Positions 6,378 to 11,760 of a stretch of 11,760 nt of DNA are shown here, one piece after another. The stretch lies in the NCBI GenBank assembly GCA_002423305.1, contig DIVI01000060.1, positions 1-11,760 on the forward strand. Reading direction: 5' to 3'. The notes under the pieces are model-generated. The model ran no database searches, was not told the DNA's origin, and saw only the letters and a list, made by a program, of their open reading frames with translations. Source of the DNA: Methylococcus sp. UBA6136. GTDB taxonomy: Bacteria; Pseudomonadota; Gammaproteobacteria; Methylococcales; Methylococcaceae. Within the stretch, counting starts at the first letter, position 1; each line of letters opens with the position of its first letter. A program made the position numbers and the translations under genes.

Positions 6378-6899
6378 ATGAATAAGGTATTGACAGGAAT
6401 GGTTTTTCTCCTGATTGCTCCGCTCGCTCTGGCCGTAAACTGGGAGGCCAGTATCACCAATACCAACACGTCGGTATTGGATGGTGATATCCAGGCTGCG
6501 CTGGGCAAGGGGATCACCCCCAGTTTCGCCAATACTTTCCCGGGTCGTCAGTACGGTATTCATGTGTTGCTGGACACGCATGTCATGCCGCAAGTCAACG
6601 GCGATCTGGTTTACATGGCGTTGGGGCTGTCGCGCCGTCTCCAGAATGGGGCGATGGAACTGCCCGTGGGACGGTTTAGCGATGTGCTGATTCTGCCGCA
6701 GGGCAGCACGCCGGAGGCGCAAAAGCTGGCGGTGACCGAAAAGCTGACTGCCATCGCCGCCAGTTTTTCACGTGCCATGATCCAGAATAAACCCGCGTTT
6801 GATCAGGCGGCGTCCTCGCGTCCACAGTCCACCGGACATTGGTCCGAGTGGCCGGACTACCAGCCAGCGAGTTCGGGGACGGTGAGTGGCGGCAAGTAA
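6378..6899 (+). CDS. Small secreted protein of unknown family
   Basis: Predicted periplasmic or secreted protein of 173 residues; I do not recognise the family. ATG 6378 is chosen because AAGGAG lies 5 bp upstream and the product then opens with a signal peptide: positive residue at 3, hydrophobic core 4-18, likely cleavage after ALA (17-19). The mature part begins NWEASITNTNTS, contains an alternating hydrophobic segment around YGIHVLLDTHVMP (residues about 59-71), then an amphipathic, probably helical, stretch around residues 115-140, and ends in a Ser/Gly/Pro-rich tail. There are no cysteines and no lipobox. It stands alone on the plus strand, divergent from the M48 protease and only 18 bp from the end of the convergent symporter gene. 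Codon use matches its neighbours, so it looks like a real gene, but no function can be assigned. Confidence 0.8.
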   Translation: MNKVLTGMVFLLIAPLALAVNWEASITNTNTSVLDGDIQAALGKGITPSFANTFPGRQYGIHVLLDTHVMPQVNGDLVYMALGLSRRLQNGAMELPVGRFSDVLILPQGSTPEAQKLAVTEKLTAIAASFSRAMIQNKPAFDQAASSRPQSTGHWSEWPDYQPASSGTVSGGK

Positions 6900-6904
6900 C
6901 CAAT

Positions 6905-6934
6905 CGCCCGAAAAAACTCAGCTTTCGACGGGCG
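6905..6934. terminator. Imperfect hairpin at the convergent gene junction
   Basis: CGCCCG (6905-6910) pairs with CGGGCG (6929-6934), and inner AAA/TTT can extend the stem past a bulge. It spans the 18-bp gap between the secreted-protein and symporter stops and reaches into the last codons of the symporter. No T-run follows the stem on either strand, so a role as shared terminator is only plausible. Confidence 0.3.
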
Positions 6935-8165
6935 GTTCGATCAGGTGGTGGATGATCATCGATCCCGCCAGATCGCCCTCGACATTCACTGTGGTCCGGA
7001 CGGCGTCGATTAAACGATCAATCGGCAGCAGGATGGCGATGGCCTCGACCGGCAGGCCGACCGATTGCAACACCATGATCATCGTCACCATGCCTGCGCT
7101 GGGAAGGCCCGGTGCGCCGATGGACGCCAGTACGGCCATCAGACATACCAGCGTCTGTTGCGCCAGATTGAGGTCGATGCCGGAGATGTTGGCGACAAAC
7201 AGCGCGGCGCCGGCTTCATAAAGGGCGGTTCCATCCATGTTCATCGTGGCGCCAATTGGGAGCACGAACTTGGCAATGCGCGGGGGAACATGGAGGTTCT
7301 CACGGGCGACCCGAAGGCTGATGGGTAAGGTCGCGGAGCTGGAGCAAGTGGCAAAGGCCGTCAGCAGGGCCTCCTGAATGCGCCTGAAAAACTTGCCGGG
7401 CGGGTGTCCGGCCAGCAAAAAGAGCAGTGTTGGCAACACGACCAGACCATGAACCAGCAGGCCGCCGATGGCGACGGCGATGAATTGGGCGAGATTGACG
7501 AACAGCCCGGTGGGTTGGGTGGCCACCAGATGCCCGAGCAAAGCGAATACCCCAATCGGTGCAACCTTCATGATCCCGTTGACGATCACGAGGATGATCT
7601 CCAGCGCCTCGCCCAGCAGTTCCCGCAGCGCATGGGCCCGTGAGCCGCGTTGTGCCATGGCGATGCCGGTCATCAGGGCAAACACCACGGTCGGCATGAC
7701 GGCCCCCTCCGCCATGGCCTTGACCGGATTGACAAAAATGCCGCGCAAGAAGCCTTGCAAAAAGTCCGCAAGACTCAGGGTCTGGGCCGGGTGGGCGCCA
7801 TTCATCACGTCCTGGAACAGATCCAGATGCAGTCCCTTGCCGGGCTCTAACAGATTCATCAGCAGCAGGCCGAGCAAGGCCGCCAGCAGGGTAGTGCTCA
7901 GGTAATAGCTGAGGGTGATGCGCCAGATGCGCCCGGCATGTTCATGTTCACCCAGGCTGGCCACCCCGGAGGCAACCGAGGTGAATACCAGCGGGATCAG
8001 CACCATTTTCAGCAGATCGACAAACAGGCCGCCGGTGAATTGCAAGGCGGTGATCAGGCCGGCGCTGTTTGGGTCGGGCGCACCCTGATGATTCAAATAA
8101 ACACCGAGCATGGCCCCCAGGGCGGCCGCCAGCAGGATCTGGCTGTTGAGGCCGGGAAGGCGCAT
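6918..8165 (-). CDS. DAACS-family dicarboxylate/amino acid:cation symporter
   Basis: Inner-membrane secondary transporter of the glutamate-transporter fold (GltP/DctA/GltPh relatives), 415 residues with many hydrophobic helices. The signature elements are present: HP1 serine motif SSSATLP (275-281), TM7 NMDGT (309-313), and TM8 D383, D387, R390, T391 and N394 in the DRLIDAVRTTVNVEGD segment. Arginine at the TM8 position favours acidic substrates such as aspartate, glutamate or C4-dicarboxylates in this family; the precise substrate and Na+ versus H+ coupling are not readable. HP2 has an unusual Pro-rich form, GAPGLPSAG (350-358). ATG 8165 follows the SIMPL stop after 2 bp (TGAAGATG); TTG at 8171 is an alternative that would overlap that stop. 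The tight spacing implies translational coupling to the SIMPL gene. Confidence 0.92.
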   Translation of the reverse strand: MRLPGLNSQILLAAALGAMLGVYLNHQGAPDPNSAGLITALQFTGGLFVDLLKMVLIPLVFTSVASGVASLGEHEHAGRIWRITLSYYLSTTLLAALLGLLLMNLLEPGKGLHLDLFQDVMNGAHPAQTLSLADFLQGFLRGIFVNPVKAMAEGAVMPTVVFALMTGIAMAQRGSRAHALRELLGEALEIILVIVNGIMKVAPIGVFALLGHLVATQPTGLFVNLAQFIAVAIGGLLVHGLVVLPTLLFLLAGHPPGKFFRRIQEALLTAFATCSSSATLPISLRVARENLHVPPRIAKFVLPIGATMNMDGTALYEAGAALFVANISGIDLNLAQQTLVCLMAVLASIGAPGLPSAGMVTMIMVLQSVGLPVEAIAILLPIDRLIDAVRTTVNVEGDLAGSMIIHHLIEPPVES

Positions 8166-8167
8166 CT

Positions 8168-8875
8168 TCAATCGCTCTGGAGTTCGATGGTGCCTTGCAG
8201 ATTGACAGTGACCGGTTGTTCGCCGGCTTCAATGGCGGGCGGCGCCGATGGGGCCGCGTCCATGGCCATGGCTCTCGCATTGGTATGGAAAGGGCGCGGC
8301 ATCGAATTCTGCGTGTTGACATCCAGTGCTACCAGTCGAAAGCGCTTGCGGCCCAGCTCGCGGGTGATCAGCTCGGCCCTTTGCTGAAAGGCTTTCATGG
8401 CCTCGCTCATCAGACCATCCTCGGTGGCCCGGAGGGTTTCCGGGGAGACCTGATAACCGATGGATTCGACCTTAAGGGATTTTTGCATCTCTCCGATCAG
8501 AGTACTCAACTTCTCCATGTTCTTGCTTTCCAGCCGAATCGACTGACGCACGCTCCAGCCCGTCACCTTCTGGTTCTGGTAGGTGGGAAAGGTCTGGTAA
8601 TCGAGTGTCTGTACCGAGACTTCCGGTACTTTCTTCGCGGTGGCCAGCGCCGCTGCGATGGCCTGGTTGACCTCGGCGGCCAGAGGCTCTGCCGTGGGGC
8701 CTTCCATGCGTTGATAGAGCACCGCTACCAGAATATCGTTTACGGCTTTTCCCTGAGCCGCAGCGCTCAGGTTGATGCGGTCATAGGTCAGCGGGTTTTC
8801 GGTAGCCTGGAGCATGGTGGTTGGAATCAAGGCGAGCAACAAGGAGAGCGTTGGCAAGAATCGCATGTGTTTCAT
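8168..8875 (-). CDS. Periplasmic SIMPL-domain protein (DUF541, YggE-like)
   Basis: Exported protein of 235 residues whose core matches the SIMPL (formerly DUF541) family, which includes E. coli YggE, linked to oxidative-stress tolerance, and BP26 of Brucella; biochemical function is unknown. Residues 1-23 are a signal peptide, cleaved probably near LQATEN. Typical elements are the ISLSA-like opening (NLSAAAQG), paired-helix segments, the YQNQKVTGWSVRQSIRLES strand region (about 98-116), and RAELITRELGRKRFRLVALDV (about 167-187). The tail is Ala/Pro-rich and then returns to a final strand, VTVNLQGTIEL. ATG 8875 is preceded by GGTGA 5 bp upstream; an in-frame ATG at 8866 is less likely. It lies 37 bp after the SnoaL-like gene and 2 bp before the symporter, so it is the middle gene of a likely operon. 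Confidence 0.87.
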   Translation of the reverse strand: MKHMRFLPTLSLLLALIPTTMLQATENPLTYDRINLSAAAQGKAVNDILVAVLYQRMEGPTAEPLAAEVNQAIAAALATAKKVPEVSVQTLDYQTFPTYQNQKVTGWSVRQSIRLESKNMEKLSTLIGEMQKSLKVESIGYQVSPETLRATEDGLMSEAMKAFQQRAELITRELGRKRFRLVALDVNTQNSMPRPFHTNARAMAMDAAPSAPPAIEAGEQPVTVNLQGTIELQSD

Positions 8876-8912
8876 CTATGTCACCAGTAGTTGGGCCGCA
8901 GGGTGGAGGGAT

Positions 8913-9512
8913 TCAGCCAAACAGGACGATCCGCAACATGGCAAGAAAACCTTTTAGTTTCTGCCAGATGTTCAGGTTCGCGTGGATAGGTTCTACACCG
9001 GGCAACTTGAGGCCCCAGGCCAAGCGTCGCAGTTTCTGCTTGACCGGGCGCTCCAGCTTGCCATCCGCGGCGAGCTGCATGAAGAGATCCTTCACGTTCC
9101 CGAGGTCGAAGAAATCCTTCTGCCATTCCCATTGGTAGTTGCCGCCGTATCGGAACCAGCTGCCGCCGAGGCCGGAGACTTCATACTCGGTCCCGTCATC
9201 CCGCTTGACCGGGGCGACCTGGCGCCAGATGCCGATGACTTCGCCCTGTTGCTCGTCGATGATGATTTTGTAGTAGGGGTAGCGCCACTTCTCGAAGCCC
9301 TCCATGTGGGCACCGAGTGCCCAATCCTCGATCTGCTGCCGTCCGCGGGCGATGAATTCGCGGTTGGGGCCCATGTTCCAGCTGTATTCCGCATCCGCCG
9401 TGTACATCTTGCCAAGGCTCTTGACCCAGTCGCCGGCGCGTTCGGAATCCAGGTTGGCGGCCAGCCAGCGTTCGACCATTTCTTCAATTTCCTTGCGGGG
9501 ATAAGCGGGCAT
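8913..9512 (-). CDS. NTF2/SnoaL-like fold protein
   Basis: Cytosolic protein of 199 residues; no signal peptide or membrane helix. Residues about 8-135 resemble the NTF2/SnoaL-like cone-shaped fold: an amphipathic first helix (EIEEMVERWLAAN), then WVKSLGKMYTADAEYSWNMGP, a helix around GRQQIEDWALGAHMEGFEKW, and long beta strands rich in Trp and Tyr (about 78-132). Such proteins are either small-molecule enzymes or binding partners; I cannot choose. Residues about 136-199 form a basic C-terminal extension beyond the usual 120-140-residue domain, ending in a hydrophobic patch that could be amphipathic. ATG 9512 has AGGA 7 bp upstream. The frame is open further upstream to 9773, across the gyrA start, but that part is not coding. 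It is first in the cluster with the SIMPL and symporter genes. Confidence 0.75.
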   Translation of the reverse strand: MPAYPRKEIEEMVERWLAANLDSERAGDWVKSLGKMYTADAEYSWNMGPNREFIARGRQQIEDWALGAHMEGFEKWRYPYYKIIIDEQQGEVIGIWRQVAPVKRDDGTEYEVSGLGGSWFRYGGNYQWEWQKDFFDLGNVKDLFMQLAADGKLERPVKQKLRRLAWGLKLPGVEPIHANLNIWQKLKGFLAMLRIVLFG

Positions 9513-9667
9513 GAGGGTTTCCTTTTTATCAGTGGAACACAATGGTCGGAATGGTACACCAGCTTCCCCGAGTCGAAGAGAGTGGGGGTGTTCCCATGAC
9601 TTCCTCAGAGTCCGCCGGCCGATGCGTGTCGAAAGCTTCCGGGCATGGGCGTCTGTGACGTGGTGCG

Positions 9668-9675
9668 TATATAAT
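9668..9675 (+). promoter_or_regulatory. -10 element of the gyrA promoter
   Basis: TATATAAT includes a consensus -10 TATAAT (9670-9675), 63 bp before the gyrA start, implying a leader of about 57 nt. No good -35 lies 16-18 bp upstream (GGGCGT at 17 bp). A weak -35 is usual for supercoiling-sensitive gyrase promoters, so relaxation-induced expression is plausible but inferred. Confidence 0.5.
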
Positions 9676-9738
9676 GAGCGTTTTGCTGAGTGAGGCTTGG
9701 ATTGGCAGGCCAGACCTCCATAGATCGCAGATATCCGC

Positions 9739-11760
9739 ATGACATCCTTCGCTAAAGAGATTATTCCCGTCAATCTCGAAGACGAGATGAGACAGTCGTA
9801 CCTCGATTACGCCATGAGCGTGATTGTGGGGCGCGCCCTTCCCGATGTGCGGGACGGACTGAAGCCGGTTCATCGTCGCGTGCTTTATGCCATGCATGAG
9901 CTGAGTAATGACTGGAACAAGCCGTACAAGAAGTCTGCCCGTGTCGTCGGTGATGTGATCGGTAAATATCACCCGCACGGCGATTCTGCCGTCTACGACA
10001 CCATCGTCCGCATGGCGCAGCCGTTTTCTCTGCGTTACATGCTGGTCGATGGACAGGGCAACTTCGGCTCGGTGGATGGCGACCCGCCCGCCGCCATGCG
10101 TTACACCGAAGTGCGCATGTCGCGCATTGCCCATGAGTTGCTGGCCGACCTGGAAAAGGAAACGGTCACCTTCACGCCTAACTACGACGAATCGGAGAGG
10201 GAGCCCGCGGTCCTGCCGACCAAGGTGCCGAATCTGCTGATCAACGGCTCTGCCGGTATCGCGGTTGGTATGGCGACCAACATCCCGCCGCACAATCTGA
10301 CCGAGGTGGTGAATGCCTGTCTGCTGCTGATCGAAAATCCTGATGCCAGCATCGAGGAGTTGATGGTCGTGTTGCCGGGGCCGGATTTTCCGACTTCCGG
10401 CATCATCAATGGCGCCAGCGGCATTCGTGAGGCTTATCTGACCGGGCGCGGCCGCATCTATCTGCGCGCCCAGTGCGAGTTCGAGGAGGACAACGGTCGC
10501 ACCAGCATCATCGTCAATGAGCTGCCTTATCAGGTCAACAAGGCTCGACTGATGGAAAAAATTGCCGAGCTGGCCAAGGAAGGCAAGCTGGAAGGCCTCT
10601 CCGGCCTGCGCGATGAGTCCGACAAGGACGGCATGCGCATGGTGATCGAACTGAAGCGCGGAGAATCACCCGAGGTCGTGCTCAATAATCTGTATCAGCA
10701 GACTGCGATGCAGAACGTGTTCGGCATCAACATGGTGGCGCTGATCGATGGCCGCCCACGCTGTCTGAATCTTAAGGAAATCATCGCCGCCTTCATCAAT
10801 CACCGCCGTGAAGTGGTGACCCGCAGAACGCTCTTTGATCTGCGCAAGGCGCGGGAACGCGCGCACATTTTGGAAGGGCTCGCCGTGGCCCTGGCCAACA
10901 TCGATGAGGTCATCGAGCTCATCAAGGCGTCGCCCAGCCCCGCCGTCGCCAAGGAACGGTTGCTGGAGCGGCATTGGCGACCGGGTCTGGTGGCCGGCCT
11001 GCTCGAGCGGGCCGAAGATGCTGTACGCTCCCGGCCGGAAACATTGGGGCCGGCGTTCGGCTTGAGCGAGCAGGGTTATCTGCTGTCGGCGGAACAGGCT
11101 CAGGCTATTCTCGATCTGCGTCTGCACCGACTGACGGGTCTGGAGCAGGACAAGATCATCGCCGAGTACAAGGACATCCTTGCCCGCATCGACGAATTGC
11201 TGTCCATCCTGGGCAGTGACATTCGCTTGATGGAAGTGATTCGAGACGAATTGATCACTATCCGCGATCAGTTTGGGGATGCCCGTCGGACGCGCATCAT
11301 CGAAGATTACCTTGATCTGTCGCGTGCCGACCTGATCCCCGAGGAAGACATGGTGGTCACCGTGTCCCACGAAGGCTATGTGAAGTCACAGCCGCTGACG
11401 GCCTATCGCGCACAGCGGCGAGGCGGACGCGGCAAATCCGCGACCACGATGAAGCAAGAGGATTACATCGAGAAGCTGATCGTGGCCAATACCCACGACA
11501 CCATTCTGTGTTTCTCCAGCGTCGGCAAGGTCTATTGGCTCAAGGTCTATGAGTTGCCGGTCGCCAGCCGCATCGCCCGCGGCCGTCCATTCGTCAATCT
11601 CTTGCCGCTGGAGGAGGGCGAAAAGATCAACGCTATCCTGCCGATCCGTGAATTCGATGAGGGGCATTTCATCTTCATGGCGACGGCGGCCGGTATCGTC
11701 AAGAAGGTCTCATTGAAGGAGTTTGAACGTCCACGATCGACCGGCAAGATCGCCATCGAC
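9739..11760 (+). CDS. gyrA: DNA gyrase subunit A (N-terminal 674 codons, partial)
   Basis: Breakage-reunion subunit of DNA gyrase (A2B2), which introduces negative supercoils using ATP bound by GyrB. The window holds residues 1-674 of a protein that is usually about 860-900 long; the end of the C-terminal beta-pinwheel is outside. Seen: DYAMSVIVGRALPDVRDGLKPVHRR (about 23-47), quinolone-pocket residues S83 and D87 in HPHGDSAVYD, catalytic Y122 in AAMRYTE, the tower and coiled-coil segments, and the GyrA box QRRGGRG (559-565), which marks gyrase rather than topoisomerase IV. Numbering equals E. coli up to Y122. The start fits the family (MTSFAKEIIPVN) though no clear Shine-Dalgarno is visible. 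S83 and D87 are the susceptible-type residues. Transcribed alone here, divergent from the SnoaL-like gene. Confidence 0.97.
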   Translation, partial: MTSFAKEIIPVNLEDEMRQSYLDYAMSVIVGRALPDVRDGLKPVHRRVLYAMHELSNDWNKPYKKSARVVGDVIGKYHPHGDSAVYDTIVRMAQPFSLRYMLVDGQGNFGSVDGDPPAAMRYTEVRMSRIAHELLADLEKETVTFTPNYDESEREPAVLPTKVPNLLINGSAGIAVGMATNIPPHNLTEVVNACLLLIENPDASIEELMVVLPGPDFPTSGIINGASGIREAYLTGRGRIYLRAQCEFEEDNGRTSIIVNELPYQVNKARLMEKIAELAKEGKLEGLSGLRDESDKDGMRMVIELKRGESPEVVLNNLYQQTAMQNVFGINMVALIDGRPRCLNLKEIIAAFINHRREVVTRRTLFDLRKARERAHILEGLAVALANIDEVIELIKASPSPAVAKERLLERHWRPGLVAGLLERAEDAVRSRPETLGPAFGLSEQGYLLSAEQAQAILDLRLHRLTGLEQDKIIAEYKDILARIDELLSILGSDIRLMEVIRDELITIRDQFGDARRTRIIEDYLDLSRADLIPEEDMVVTVSHEGYVKSQPLTAYRAQRRGGRGKSATTMKQEDYIEKLIVANTHDTILCFSSVGKVYWLKVYELPVASRIARGRPFVNLLPLEEGEKINAILPIREFDEGHFIFMATAAGIVKKVSLKEFERPRSTGKIAID

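Noticed and set aside
8195..8890. 231-codon plus-strand frame opposite the SIMPL gene
   Set aside because: The minus-strand SIMPL product has a signal peptide, a family match and tight operon spacing; the plus frame has none of these.
9534..9594. Inverted repeat GGAACAC / GTGTTCC in the gap between the SnoaL-like gene and gyrA
   Set aside because: Only 7 bp per arm with a 47-bp spacer and no link to a recognisable promoter.
9513..9773. Upstream extension of the SnoaL-like gene by 87 codons
   Set aside because: It would overlap the gyrA start and promoter, and the internal ATG at 9512 has a good ribosome-binding site and gives the normal domain start.
10081..10107. Pro-Pro just before the catalytic region of GyrA (GDPPAAMRYTE) instead of the E. 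coli Ser-Ala
   Set aside because: As far as I recall this variant occurs in many bacterial GyrA proteins, so it is not unusual.
9529..10293. 254-codon open frame on the minus strand opposite gyrA
   Set aside because: It is antisense to the conserved N-terminus of gyrA, is rich in His/Arg/Val as such shadows are, and matches no family I know.
10666..11370. 234-codon open frame on the minus strand inside gyrA
   Set aside because: Antisense shadow of the GyrA tower and coiled-coil region; no ribosome-binding site or recognisable domain.
1..11760. Search for mobile elements, CRISPR arrays, tRNA genes, toxin-antitoxin pairs or defence genes
   Set aside because: None seen: all long frames are accounted for by the listed genes, gaps are short, and no spaced direct-repeat array, terminal repeat or tRNA-like cloverleaf was recognised by eye.

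Overview
The window reads as an ordinary piece of a gammaproteobacterial chromosome. The FtsH, GyrA, Ppx/GppA, LoiP-type M48 protease and YadG-type ABC sequences are all of the gammaproteobacterial kind. GyrA residues line up with E. coli numbering through the catalytic tyrosine. Codon use is moderately GC-rich. I cannot name the genus. I see no tRNA, rRNA, CRISPR array, insertion sequence, integrase or prophage gene.

Layout from left to right: (1) the first 354 codons of ftsH on the minus strand, running off the left edge. (2) A 281-bp divergent promoter region. (3) A MerR-family regulator on the plus strand with a long C-terminal part. (4) Converging on it, an exopolyphosphatase (ppx/gppA family) on the minus strand. 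(5) Divergent from that, a YadG-type ABC ATPase on the plus strand, with no permease gene following it. (6) A 230-bp gap holding three small hairpins. (7) An M48 lipoprotein metalloprotease on the minus strand. (8) A 336-bp divergent gap. (9) A small secreted protein of unknown family on the plus strand. (10) Converging on it, a three-gene minus-strand cluster, in transcription order: an NTF2/SnoaL-like protein, a periplasmic SIMPL-domain protein and a DAACS-family symporter. (11) gyrA on the plus strand, divergent from that cluster and running off the right edge after 674 codons.

Several genes concern envelope and protein quality control: FtsH at the inner membrane, the M48 protease at the outer membrane, and the exported SIMPL protein. 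The rest are housekeeping functions (DNA supercoiling, polyphosphate/ppGpp turnover, solute uptake). The SIMPL and symporter genes are separated by 2 bp and are very likely co-transcribed. The other genes appear to be independent units with their own promoters.

I did not find a convincing new system. The points most worth a second look are: the MerR-like regulator with a B12-like domain lacking its cofactor motif plus a Cys-rich tail; its promoter, which appears to share a -35 region with ftsH; the ABC ATPase whose partner permease seems to have been lost; and the SIMPL/symporter gene pair.
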